64,000 bases of DNA from Didymella arachidicola (taxonomy: Eukaryota; Ascomycota; Dothideomycetes; Pleosporales; Didymellaceae): positions 1,364,001 through 1,428,000 of the forward strand of contig CM049996.1 in assembly GCA_016630955.3 (NCBI GenBank), in the 5' to 3' direction. Positions 10,702-21,507 of this stretch are shown here, piece by piece. Each line of letters starts with the position of its first letter. Within the stretch, counting starts at the first letter, position 1. Made by a program: the position numbers and the translations under genes. The notes under the pieces were generated by a model. That model did not search any database, had not been told where the DNA came from, and saw only the letters and a list, made by a program, of their open reading frames with translations.

Positions 10702-13700
10702 ATGGCGTATGTATTTCCCAAGAATGCGGTGAGCGCAGAGCATAAGGCTAATTTGACAATGTAGGAGCAACACTATCAAAGGTACGCGGCGACACAGAGA
10801 CCGGTCGTGAAGGAGGATATGAGTGACTGACGGTGGAACAATGCAGTGGTGGCGCGTTTCCGCCCGCAGAACAAAATCGAGATTGCCAGCGGTGGTGAGC
10901 CCATCGTTGACTTCAAGTCGGATGACACATGTTCGATCAACGTACGTTCCCAAGTTCAGAGTGGTAGGCGCGCGCGCCCATAGAGAACGGCATGGTTGAC
11001 CTGCATGCAGTCCAAGGAGGCCTCCGGGGCCTTTACCTTCGATCGAGTCTTTGACATGAGCTCGCGCCAGGTCGATGTCTTCGACTACTCTATTCGACCA
11101 ACCGTCGACGACATTCTCAATGGATACAACGGCACGGTCTTTGCCTATGGCCAGACGGGTGCAGGCAAGTCGTACACAATGATGGGTAGCGATATCGACG
11201 ACGATGCAGGCAAGGGTGTCATTCCACGTATTGTCGAGCAGATCTTCGCAAGCATTCTGGCTTCTCCCAGCAACATCGAGTACACCGTTCGGGTAAGCTA
11301 CATGGAAATCTACATGGAGCGCATTCGCGATCTGCTCATGCCCCAGAACGACAACCTTGCTGTACACGAAGAGAAGAACAGGGGTGTGTATGTCAAGGGC
11401 CTGTTAGAGGTATATGTCTCGAGTGTGGATGAAGTTTACGAGGTTTTGCGAAGAGGTGGCCAGTCGCGAGCCGTCTCCGCTACCAACATGAACGCTGAAT
11501 CGTCACGTTCGCATTCCATCCTGGTTGTCACAGTCACACAAAAGAACGTCGAGACAGGATCAATGAAGAGTGGGCAGCTTTTCCTGGTGGACTTAGCTGG
11601 GTCCGAGAAGGTTGGCAAGACCGGTGCAAGTGGTCAGACGCTTGAGGAAGCAAAGAAGATCAACAAGAGTTTGAGTGCGTTGGGAATGGTCATCAACTCT
11701 TTGACGGACTCGAAGGCCTCTCACGTTCCCTACCGCGACTCGAAACTCACACGTATCCTGCAGGAATCTCTTGGAGGTAACTCGAGGACGACCCTTATCA
11801 TCAATTGCTCGCCAAGTAGTTACAACGACGTCGAAACACTCAGCACTTTGCGATTCGGCATGCGAGCGAAGACGATCAAGAACAAGGCAAAGGTCAACGC
11901 TGAACTCAGCCCGGCAGAACTAAAGGCCATGCTCAAGAAGGCGCAGAGTCAGATCACGACCTTTGAGACTTACATCGGGTCATTGGAGGGCGAAGTCCAG
12001 CTTTGGCGTGGTGGAGAGGCAGTTCCGAAGGAGAGATGGACACCTGCGATCGAGGGCAGCGCAATCACCACAAGTAAGAGGCCAGCATCATCGGCCCGTG
12101 CACAGACCCCATCACGATTCGATGCCACGAGGAATTCTGAGACTCCATCACGACCAGACTCGCGAATGGATCTGGACCGCGCAGGCACCCCTAGCATACC
12201 GCTGGACAAGGACGAGAAGGACGAATTCTTGAGGAGAGAGAACGAGCTCCAGGATCAAGTTGCTGAGAGGGAGTCGCAGCTCGCCAAGGCAGAGGACCAG
12301 CTCAAGACCGCCAAAGATGAGCTCCAGTACTACAAGGCCAAGGACAGCGAATCTACGAAGGCGCACGAGAAGATGACTACCGAACTCAACGACATGAGAA
12401 TGACAGTTGAGAGGATCCAGTTTGAAGGCAAGGAGGCTCAGATTACAATGGATGGGCTGAAGGAGGCGAACTCAGAGCTTACAATGGAGCTTGACGAGAT
12501 CAAGCAGCAGCTATTGGACGCAAAAATGAACGCCAAGGAGTCCAGCGCTGCCATCGACGAAAAGAAGAAGAAGAAGGCCGAAGCGATGGCGCAGATGATG
12601 GCTGGTTTTGATCTTGGCGACGAGGTGTTCAGCGAAAACGAGCGTAGCATTCGCAAGATTATCGAACAGCTTGACCAGCTGCATGAGATGAGCTCTGCTG
12701 GAGAGGCGATTGCCCCAGATTCTCTGCAAGAGCTAAGAGAGAGGATCGTTGAGACTCAAGGCATCGTCCGACAAGCCGAGCTCTCGCTCACAGCTCGTAA
12801 CGAGGACGATAATGTCCACAACAAGCGCCGTGAGGCTTTTGAGGCACGCAACGCTGCTCTGCAACGCTCGTACGAGGAGCTCCTCGAGAGCAACCTCTCT
12901 GAGGCAGACACTGAGGAGCTGAAGTCTCGTCTCGCAGATGCCTACGCCGCTCGACAGGACGGTAATGTCGAGCTCGTTGATGATCTCAAGGCAGACCTTG
13001 CCCGCCGAGTGGAGGAGAACCAGAAGTTCAAGAATGAGATCGAGAGCTTGCAGCAGCGCATCAAAAGCGGCGCGATTGCAAACGGTGTTGCCAATGGCAT
13101 CAATGGCAAGTCTGTACAACAGCAGATTGCTGAGTTCGACAACATGAAGAAGAGCTTGATGCGCGACCTGCAGAACAGGTGTGAGCGGGTAAGTATTATC
13201 AGCGCCGCGATACTCTCCATTCTATTCGTTTGAAGGTATGCTGACCCCTCACCCTACAGGTTGTTGAACTGGAAATTTCTCTCGATGAGACCCGCGAGCA
13301 GTATAACAACGTACTCCGCACTTCCAACAACCGCGCCCAACAAAAGAAGATGATGTTCCTCGAGCGCAACCTTGAGCAGCTTACTGTTGTGCAAAGGCAG
13401 CTCGTCGAGCAGAACAGCTCGTTGAAGAAGGAGGTTGCCATTGCTGAGCGCAAGTTGATTGCCCGTAACGAGCGTATTCAATCACTCGAAAGCTTGCTGC
13501 AAGATAGCCAGGAGAAATTGACAGCAGCAAACCACCGGTATGTTTGTTTTACCTTATCATTCAGCGCACAAACTGACATCACACAGCTTCGAGTCACAAC
13601 TTACAGCCGTCAAAGAGCGCCTCGAGGCTGCGAAGGCCGGCTCCACGCGAGGTCTTGGGTCGCCGAATGCCGGTGCATCCTTTGCGTTCGGCGGCGGTGT

Positions 13701-13836
13701 TGGCTCGCGCATCGCCAAACCTCTTCGTGGTGGAGGCGGAGACGGTCCAGCTCTGCCTATCATCGGCAGCCTCCAGAAGGATGGTGAGGCCGAGCCTAAG
13801 AACAAGCGCACAAGCTGGTTCTTCAAGCAAGGATGA
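10702..13836 (+). CDS. Conventional kinesin heavy chain (kinesin-1)
   Basis: Six exons, 10702-10706, 10765-10781, 10847-10941, 11011-13188, 13260-13537 and 13587-13836, encode about 940 residues, close to other fungal kinesin-1 proteins. It is a plus-end microtubule motor for vesicle and organelle transport in hyphae. The motor domain (about 1-330) shows GQTGAGKSYTMM (P-loop), NMNAESSRSHS (switch I) and LVDLAGSEKVGKTG (switch II). Coiled coil runs from about 400 to 880, including the conserved fungal tail block QLVEQNSSLKKEVAIAERKL and the LTAVKERLEAAKAG region. The protein ends in a Gly-rich globular tail. The start exon contributes only ATGGC; splicing to a 17-nt exon gives MASNTIKVVARFRPQNK, the expected N-terminus. 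Reading on from ATG without that intron gives the wrong phase. Confidence 0.93.
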
Positions 13837-14599
13837 ATGCTACGCCTCAGATAAGAAGAGCTTTTTGGATACCCGGCATTGTATGGTTATTGGTTTGGCA
13901 CCGCATCTTCACGACGGCGTTCGATTGAGGGAAGCATGGGACGATAGATAGGTGGCCTCGAGCACCCTCATGAACTGGACGAGCCACGATGGTCGTTCCG
14001 AGGTCGAGGGTGAGAGAGTGGGCTCGGTCGAGGACGTGTGCGAGTATACCATAGATCTATTCTATTGTCCTAGTCACGACGTAATATCCATGACCCACAC
14101 TCCGCTCTATCATGCATGTTTCATCGGCGAAAACTTAGTATGGTGCGCTGAGAGGGAGATTGGAGACCGCTGCTCCAGTTTATTGAATAGATTAATTGAG
14201 TTTTGGGCTTGGCTTCTTGTCATGATGATGATACGGCGGTACCCGTCGGAATATTGGAAGAAACTTGAGAGGGACATCGTGGTAGAAAGGAAGGAAAAGC
14301 CACGTATAATCACTGGGGTATGGAGTAGAGTGTGTTGACTTGGAGGGCGGCTGATGTCCCCATCAGCTCGCAGACCTTTCCTTGCCATACGATGCCGCAA
14401 CGACTACGCCGAGATTATCTTGCCATACACGTTGCTATGGCAGCCTGTGTTCGATAGGAAAAAGTCGTGAGTGGTGCAAACATCGTCACCGCCGAGGTCA
14501 GGGTCTCTGCTCGGGTCCAGCTGAATCATGCTTCAACAGCTCAACAACCTCTGCACCCCGCACTGTGTCTTGCAGACACGAAAGCTACCAAAGAAAGAC
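13837..14599. other. Intergenic: kinesin 3' region up to the transposon
   Basis: About 760 bp without a supportable gene. The ORF at 13952-14338 has no motif and uses a weak start. The region ends at the TA target site of the Fot-type element. Confidence 0.5.
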
Positions 14600-14601
14600 T
14601 A

Positions 14602-14646
14602 ACGCCAACCACCACCGGATGGCGCACCCCACCGGAATGGCGCACC
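14602..14646 (+). repeat. Left terminal inverted repeat of Fot-type element
   Basis: Begins ACGCCAACCACC. It contains two near-identical 17/18-bp units, CCACCGGATGGCGCACC and CCACCGGAATGGCGCACC, in tandem. The duplicated unit could be a paired transposase-binding site; that is inference. Confidence 0.9.
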
Positions 14647-14719
14647 CTGTAGCAAATTTATCTTTACACCTCAATATTTCAGCACCACAACAAGAAATTT
14701 AAACGTACAATAGCTTAAA

Positions 14720-16354
14720 TTAATCCTCTATCTCTATTACATCTTGCTGGCAAGTGCGCTTATTATGCCCTATCCTGCCGCATGTTGTACAGCACCGTTT
14801 AACTTTACTACTGCTACCTACCTGCGCACCTTCTCCCTTAGTCTCAGCCTTAGCGTCTTTCTCCTTTAGTATTTCCTCTGCCTCTGCCTGCGAGAGAGTC
14901 CCGCCTTCCTGAATCCGCTTCTTTTTACGCCTCTTACGCTCAGAAGCAGCCTTGTTTGCCTGTTCAAGCTGGGCTATCCTTGCCTCAAGTAGCGTGTGCG
15001 AATAGTCCCTCTTTGCAGACCCCCTTTTAACCTGTAGGACCATCTCAATAATTGAGTCAGGAGAGGAACTCCTATGTTCTCTTATCCTCTTAATAATAAG
15101 AGTTGTTTGGCTATCAATTTCAATCGCGTTGGTTGGTGTTTTAGGTTGCCAGTTGGTAGGCCCAGGCAGAGGCGGTGTTGGCGTACGAGGCTTAACTTCA
15201 AGCCTTGACAGCACCGCCTCTGGGTCAAGTGGGACCAAGCCAGTTGCTCTAAAGCTTGATAAGATGTTGCTCTTTGAGATTGCCTTGTTGTATACTGGTT
15301 GAAACGTTGCTAAGAAGGCCTTTTTGTCCACGTGGGTAATGTAACTGTCTGCCAAGCTTTTGATCTCCTTCTTGTACGCCTGCTTCAGCGGGGCAAAGCA
15401 CCCAACGTCAAGTGGCTGCAGGATGTGAGAGGCGTGCGGAGGCATACAGAGGGCAATAATCTTGCTTTCCTCGCAGAGATTCTGGAATTCGAGCGACTTG
15501 TGACTCTCGTGGCCATCGATAATCAGCAGCCGATGGCTACCTACAGTAGCAGCCTCTGTGTGCTGGATAAAGTGCTTTAGCCAGGCAAGGCCAAGCTCAT
15601 TAGTAGTCCAGCCATTCTTGCTAACCCCAATCCTCCAATCTTTTGGGTTGTTAACGTACCAGGCCTTGTCGTGGTGCTTTGCTTTGAGGATGAAGAAGGG
15701 TGGGACAGACCAGCCCATCGCGTTGATACAAGCAATCAAAGTTATCCACTCACGATCGCCAGGCTGAAGGCTGAGTGGTGCACGACGTCTCTCAGACGCA
15801 GTCACTACCTTAACTGACCCTCCAACGCCTATCTGGAAGCCAGTCTCGTCAAAGTTGTAGGTATCTTGGTCCAGGATGCCGTACTTGGCTTTAACGTTGC
15901 GTATAAGGTCGAACCAGGGACTGATAATTGCTGTATCGCTGCACAGAACTCTCCGGTAATCTCTCAGTCTAGAAACCTGAGACCTAACCTCAGGTTTCCG
16001 CTGGATAAACCTGTAGGTCCAGTTTTCTCCAACCTTGCCCCCATCGCGAGCAGCCAACAGTTGATCAGCCATCTCTCGCACATAAGTAAGCGTAGGAGCA
16101 AATCCTCGCGCGTCAAGCTTTCTTATATGTTGAACAAGCACCTCCTCTTCTTGCTTTGTAAGCCGAGAGCAATTGGGGTAGATAACGCGTTGAGAAGCTG
16201 GTTTGGCGCGTTGCCTTCGAAGAGTACTTTCAGGCACGTTGTAGACAGCAGCAGCGCGTCGCTGGCTTAGGTTCGCATTAGAATTAATAGCTCTAATAGC
16301 AAGCTTAATTCTATCTTCACGAGAAAGTAATTCAAGATCAATTTGTTGCGACAT
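14720..16354 (-). CDS. Fot/Pogo-type transposase with C-terminal zinc knuckle
   Basis: A single 544-codon ORF with ATG start. The N-terminus (about 1-65) is a Psq/HTH-type DNA-binding region including SQRRAAAVYNVPESTLRRQ. A CENP-B-type HTH follows (about 65-130, with LTYVREMADQLL). The DDE_1 catalytic core shows the first Asp in YNFDETGFQIG (about residue 170), the second in LLIIDGHESH (about 275) and the third in HILQPLDVGCFAPLK (about 320). The last 30 residues form a CCHC-type zinc knuckle (C-x2-C-x4-H-x4-C), beginning with TTCGRIGHNKRTC. All expected catalytic residues are present and there is no frameshift or internal stop, so the enzyme may be active. It moves the surrounding element by cut-and-paste at TA sites. 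Confidence 0.93.
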   Translation of the reverse strand: MSQQIDLELLSREDRIKLAIRAINSNANLSQRRAAAVYNVPESTLRRQRAKPASQRVIYPNCSRLTKQEEEVLVQHIRKLDARGFAPTLTYVREMADQLLAARDGGKVGENWTYRFIQRKPEVRSQVSRLRDYRRVLCSDTAIISPWFDLIRNVKAKYGILDQDTYNFDETGFQIGVGGSVKVVTASERRRAPLSLQPGDREWITLIACINAMGWSVPPFFILKAKHHDKAWYVNNPKDWRIGVSKNGWTTNELGLAWLKHFIQHTEAATVGSHRLLIIDGHESHKSLEFQNLCEESKIIALCMPPHASHILQPLDVGCFAPLKQAYKKEIKSLADSYITHVDKKAFLATFQPVYNKAISKSNILSSFRATGLVPLDPEAVLSRLEVKPRTPTPPLPGPTNWQPKTPTNAIEIDSQTTLIIKRIREHRSSSPDSIIEMVLQVKRGSAKRDYSHTLLEARIAQLEQANKAASERKRRKKKRIQEGGTLSQAEAEEILKEKDAKAETKGEGAQVGSSSKVKRCCTTCGRIGHNKRTCQQDVIEIED

Positions 16355-16390
16355 CGTTGGTGGTGGTCAAAAGAGGTGTGGTCTTGGCAA

Positions 16391-16435
16391 GGTGCGCCAT
16401 TCCGGTGGGGTGCGCCATCCGGTGGTAGTTGGCGT
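16391..16435 (-). repeat. Right terminal inverted repeat of Fot-type element
   Basis: The reverse complement of this block matches the left end at 44 of 45 positions; the single difference is at repeat position 10. It carries the same doubled inner unit. Confidence 0.9.
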
Positions 16436-16804
16436 TATGTATCAGAGGCTCAATCACGAAAGAGCCGTCGTGCAACGTGAGATCACTCCCCCCCACGTTG
16501 CTCGGCTGATTGGCCTTTCGTAGGGCGACGCTAGCCGCCGTTGATGGCGCACGTCTCAACGACTTTCACATGCTCACGATCTGACATTAATTCTTCACAT
16601 GGCAGGGCAAGCGGAGCCTCAGCGCGGCGTCGCGAGACATTTTCGTCGATCATACAGCGGATGGTAGATTATCAGCCGCCCGAATGAGACCTTTCAGCGT
16701 GTGTAATCTACCTTTGTCTTGCCATCCGCTTGCGGGTCGATTGTGTCGTGAACGATAGCAACATCGCAACCCTGCAATCGGTCCTGATAGATAAGCAAAG
16801 CAGC

Positions 16805-17920
16805 ATGCAGAATCACGACCAAACTATCGCCCTCGAGATGGATGCGGACGCAGTCACACTTGTTGATACTACAGATCTCAAGAACGCTCGCACCAGCATG
16901 ATCTATCACGTACTCCCTACCATAGTGTCGAGCCACCTGCCTACAATCCCTTCGATACGGCGCTCGATAGGCGAGATTCGCGACCGAAGAATGTACAGCA
17001 AGACGAATGCAATAACGGAACCTCCGCAACCTGGCACACCGCCACCTGGATATACTGAGAGGCCTGGCAGCGGCAGCACAACCCCGAATAGACGATCTGT
17101 CGAGGTTGGCGATGCAGACTTCGAATTCCCAGATGATGTCTCCGAGAGACTAGGCAGCTCCATGAGCTCGAATCCTCCGCCATTCTCTGCGTATGAGACC
17201 AGGACAGGCATCAACTGGAAGTATGCCAGTCAAGGTACAAGTGGCCCGGCCCTGTCAAGAGAAGTCCATACAAGCTAACAGCTTACAGGAGTCAATCTGA
17301 TGACACTAGCACATCGAGAATCTAGCATACCCAACTACGGCCTTGACGACACATCCCCCGTACTTACGAGACAGCTGTACCTACACGGTATGACCTACCT
17401 TCTTCGTGGACTGCCATCAGATCTCACACCGGAGGAGCTGTTGAGCTTGCAGGCCGCCGCGCTACAGCCTCTGGTTACTGCACATGCAGACCCGGCAACC
17501 CATGCCCTGGTTCCACGATCAGGCAAAATTCAAGTCGCGCGTGATATGCCGCCACAAGACCCCTCCGTCCTGCACCGCATGACCGCCACACTTGTGCTGC
17601 AGGCCTTCATCTTTGTCCAATTCCTCCTGCCGTACGTCAAGATTTTCCTTGCGCATGCGTACCAGTTCGAGCGCGAACATCAAATCACAAGACGCTTCGT
17701 CAATGGCAGCATCACCACGGTGGACGACATTGGACGGCGGAGTCTTCGTCTATCGCAGACCATCTGCCAGATGAACGATGGCAAGGTGGGTCAAGCCATC
17801 AATGAGATGACAATCTGGTGGGTGCGGGGCGTGACGGGCGGGATGCAGCAGGGCTTCGAAGAGGGTCTGAGCCGGGAGCGGAGAGCTGGTGAGAAAGGCA
17901 AGGTGGAGAGGATCGAGTAG
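16805..17920 (+). CDS. Conserved-looking hypothetical protein with one hydrophobic segment
   Basis: Exons 16805-17234 and 17289-17920 (54-bp GT-AG intron) give about 353 residues. The frame stays open upstream of 16805 but only from a TTG, so the first in-frame ATG is chosen. The N-terminal 80 residues (start MQNHDQTIALEMDADAV) look globular. Residues about 85-145 are Pro/Ser/Thr-rich and disordered. A second globular part follows, with TRQLYLHGMTYLLRGLP and a hydrophobic segment around LVLQAFIFVQFLLPYVKIFL (about 240-260) that could span or associate with a membrane. The C-terminus is charged. The splice join keeps the frame through KYASQGVNLM. I do not recognise a named family. Confidence 0.8.
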
Positions 17921-18333
17921 CAGATGAGTTCAAAGCCTGACGGGTGTCGGAGGGGTTGCAGAGGCTCCGTGTCTGATTACAGAGGCTATGTATCTAGTGT
18001 TTGTAGCGAACATCGCACTGCGAGGTAAATAATCACAAGCGGACAACTTCACAGGACGAAAGCTATAGGCACTTGGTGATGCGCAGACTGTTATCTTAGC
18101 GGCGTTCTAGCGCGGAAGTCGCGTTAGGGGTCGCGCCTCCCGTCCGTGCGCTGGAAAAGTTGGGCGAAACTTTCGCTGGCACCATCGCAGTTCTTCCATC
18201 GCGATTTGCCCTTGACTTTGAGGCGCCTCTCATTTAAACGCCTTCCTCCGTTCCAGCATAGTAATACCTCGTTCTACGATATCCTTTGGACCTTTACGAC
18301 CCAGCGGCGAATCTCCGCCTCACATCATTCGTC
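17921..18333. other. Intergenic: 3' end of 16805 gene and helicase promoter
   Basis: About 410 bp; nothing recognisable apart from a CT-rich leader just before the ATG at 18334. Confidence 0.5.
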
Positions 18334-20444
18334 ATGTTCGGCGCATTCAGAAGATGTCCGACAACATTGTCGAAGAGCATCTCGAGGGTCGCTGTTTCCT
18401 CCAACATCCTTCGCACTCCTCTCACACGCACATCGACTGTCTTTAGGGCACCGTCGACCCGCATCAGCAATGCCTCCATTGCCGGATTCCACAGCAGCGC
18501 GAAGTGGCAACAGGTCGCACAAGAGGTCGAGGCCGAGCAGACCATCACTGAAGACGGGCCTGCTACCACATTTGCAGAGCTCGGTTCCCGCGGTCTTGTG
18601 CACCCCAACATTGTCAACACTATCACGAAGAAGATGAACATTGAGACCATGACGGATGTCCAGCAGAGGACCATCAACGAGGCTCTCAGCGGCGTTGACG
18701 TGTAAGCAGCATCCGAGTCGAGAACTACGAGCATTGACTGACAGTACGCAGTATTGCACAGGCTAAGACCGGTACCGGAAAGACACTCGGCTTCCTTGTT
18801 CCCGTCATCCAGCGCATCATCACACGCGACCCCAAGCTTGGCGAGAAGGTTCGTGGCTACAAGCGCGCCAGATCCGACGACATCAGGGCTATCATCATCT
18901 CTCCCACCCGTGAGCTTGCCGAGCAGATCGCGGTTGAGGCCAAGAAGATCACCGAGAACACAGGCCTTATCATCCAGGCCGCCGTTGGAGGAACCATGAA
19001 GCGCCAGATGCTCCAGAAGACCCAGCGCGAGGGCTGCCACATCCTCATCGGCACTCCCGGACGTCTTCATGACATCCTCTCCGACCCGTACTCCGGCGTC
19101 AAGGCCCCCGCTCTGAACGCGCTGGTCATGGACGAGGCTGATCGTCTGCTCGACGACGGTTTCACCAGGGAGATTGACGAAATCAAGCAGCACCTGCCCG
19201 ACCCAGAGGAGGTCGAGCGCCAGAACCTCATGTTCTCCGCTACTGTTCCCCGCGATGTCGTCGAGCTTGTTCGTCGCACTCTCCGCCCTGGCTTCCACTT
19301 CGCCAAGTGCGTTGATGAACAGGAGGAGCCCACACACGCCCGTGTTCCCCAAAAGCAGGTCTCCGTTGCCGGTTTCGAGAACATCATGCCTACCCTCTAC
19401 GAGCTCGTCACCAAGGAGTCACAGAAGGCCATGGTCACCGGCGAGCGCCCTTTCAAGGCCATCATCTACTTCAACTCCACCGCTGAAGTCACACTCGCTG
19501 CATCTGTCTTCTACAAGCTCGGCGGCGGTTTCAAGAAGAAGACTCCTCTGTCTGGTATCCGCAATTTCGAAATTCACTCCAAGCTCTCCCAGGCCCAGCG
19601 TACCCGCGCCTCCGACGACTTCCGCACATGCAAGTCCGGCATTCTGTTCTCCTCTGACGTCACAGCCCGTGGGATGGATTTCCCCAACGTCACGCACGTC
19701 ATCCAGGTCGGTCTCCCCCGCGATCGCGAGTCCTACATCCACCGTCTCGGCCGCACTGGTCGTGCCGGCAAGGAGGGTGAGGGCTGGTTGATCGTCACAC
19801 CCTTCGAGAAGCAGGAGGTTCCTCGTCGCCTCCGAGGCCTGCCGCTCAAGAACAACACATCTCAGCTTGAAGCCGCCCAAATCGACATGAGTCAGCCCGC
19901 CGAGGTCCCCGAGGACATCGGCCAGATCCTCCAGGACTGTGTTGAGGCGCACAAGAAGGTGTACCCTGACCAGCTCGACGCTGCGTTCCGTGGCCTCTTT
20001 GGTAGCTACCAGTGGTATGGCGATAAGCAGGGCCTGCTTGAGGGTGCGAACAGGCTCGCCGAGTTTGGTTGGGGCATGGCTACACCGCCCCAGCCTCCTG
20101 CGGCGCTGTTCGCTGGCGGCCGTGGTCGTGGTGGCGGCGGCCGCTCAGGAGGCTACGGCGGCTCTCGCGATGGTGGTCGCGATGGTGGTCGGGGTGGCTT
20201 CGGCGGCCGTGACGGTGGTCGTGACGGTGGCCGCGGTGGATTCGGCGGTCGCGATGGCGGCCGAGGCGGTGACCGCGGCGGTTTCGGTGGCCGTGATGGT
20301 GGACGTGGCGGCTTTGGTGGCCGCGACGGCGGACGCGGTGGAGGTTTTGGCGGTGACCGAAGAGGAGGCGACCGCGGCTTTGGCGGCCGTGGTGGCGACC
20401 GTGGCGGTGAGAGGAGAGCACCTCGCCAGGAGTTCGACTTCTAA
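18334..20444 (+). CDS. Mitochondrial DEAD-box RNA helicase (Mss116-like)
   Basis: Exons 18334-18701 and 18752-20444 (50-bp intron) give about 686 residues. The first 60 residues are rich in Arg and Ser with few acids, and contain a RISNASIAGFHSSA stretch like a mitochondrial presequence. Helicase motifs in order: AKTGTGKT (I), PTRELAEQI (Ia), GGT, TPGRLHD (Ib), DEAD in VMDEADRLL (II), SAT in FSATVP (III), ARGMDFPNV (V) and HRLGRTGRAG (VI). The C-terminal 110 residues are an RGG/RDGG repeat tail that should bind RNA. In yeast, Mss116 is an RNA chaperone for mitochondrial intron splicing and translation; the same role here is inference from the presequence and domain order. The first in-frame ATG is at 18334; upstream the frame opens only at a TTG. 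Confidence 0.9.
20115..20430 (+). repeat. Coding minisatellite: Gly-Arg-Asp repeats of helicase tail
   Basis: Imperfect 9-24-bp units based on GGC-GGC-CGT-GAC-GGT encode reiterated GGRDGGRGGFGG. Such arrays are prone to length changes between strains. The frame stays open throughout. Confidence 0.8.
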
Positions 20445-21507
20445 GCTCCTCACCACTTGAGACGGGCTAGACTGTTGACGGCCGATGTTTGTATACTACT
20501 TCCCTTCCCGGGAGCGATGACCGCTTCGATGCCACGACCGCTTCGCACGGCGGTTTCACGCTCTGTTTGAAGCGCCACGCACTTCACTGTACCATATGTA
20601 TACCCACGGGCTGTCTTGATAGAAGGAAGAGGGAAAGGGGAGCATTGGGCGGCGTTCAGGCGTTGGGAGCGCAAAAGCTTCTTCGATATCGACCATCTCC
20701 ATTCATCTTTGGAGTCAGAGAAGACTATGTATGTAGCTGGATGTAATGTACGATGACATGTGTACGATGACATGTGTACGACTCGAACCTTTCGCTAAGT
20801 AAGACGTGTTTTTGTGAGCATCGCAATGTGGACGATGTATTCGAGAACCGCGGTCCTCGTACCTCCACTTCATTACTCAAGTCCAGTGCATCTCTGCGGG
20901 TGCCAGGTACTTCGGTCAGAATTTCTCGCTGGGATCTCCCTCACTGGGTGGAAACACTCTGAATGGAGAATGGTTCTCTCCGCCCAAGCACTTCTCTGGC
21001 ATCGCACAGCTTTGCCTTGATTGTCTTAGGCCAGATCGTTGGGTCCAACCTGGCAGTAGGTACAGCCCCGGCAGGAGGCGCGACTTTTGGCGTGAGGTGC
21101 ATGGCCGGGACGTGGAGGCAAGTCCTCAAGTTGTCCTATTGAGGCTGACGAGCGTTGCGCTGCAGCTTGCGTATTGAACGTATTCATGTTTGCTTGGAGA
21201 ACGAGTTTACTCGGAGAACGAGCTCAATGGGTGTTTGATATATTACCTGGAACAGTAACGGCAGTTAGGCTGTAGCAGTCTTCGGAATACGACATCTAGA
21301 CTGTGGGACAGTATTTCTGCCTGTTGCGAGATTGTCCCTGGACAATTGAATTCGATTTTATGAGCTTCTCGTAGCCAGAGATTTGCTTTGTACTAAAGAC
21401 TCTTGCGTGAACGCACGGATTCTGCTGGTTGTGTCTGATATAACCGCTCTTTACCACATCAACGACGCTGACTCCTTGTGGATTTCCTTCACATCCAGCC
21501 TATATAC
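20445..21507. other. Convergent intergenic region with a small tandem repeat
   Basis: About 1 kb between two converging genes. It contains a 14-bp tandem unit (GTACGATGACATGT) at 20748-20761 and 20762-20775, followed by a partial third copy. No gene is supported. Confidence 0.5.

Larger units (their letters stand above)
14602..16435 (-). mobile_element. Intact Fot/Pogo-type (Tc1/mariner superfamily) DNA transposon, 1834 bp
   Basis: The element is bounded by 45-bp terminal inverted repeats, 14602-14646 and 16391-16435, that differ at one position. A TA dinucleotide flanks each end (14600-14601 and 16436-16437), as expected for a TA target-site duplication. One long transposase ORF fills most of the interior on the minus strand. 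The near-identical ends and uninterrupted ORF indicate a young, possibly still mobile copy, with no sign of repeat-induced point mutation. It lies between the kinesin gene and the 16805 gene and disrupts neither. Confidence 0.93.

Noticed and set aside
10639..11367. 242-codon ORF antisense to the kinesin motor
   Set aside because: Overlaps exons and introns of a certain gene on the other strand; low-complexity translation without motif.
18294..19352. 352-codon ORF antisense to the DEAD-box helicase
   Set aside because: A shadow frame of a clear helicase gene; no domain recognised.
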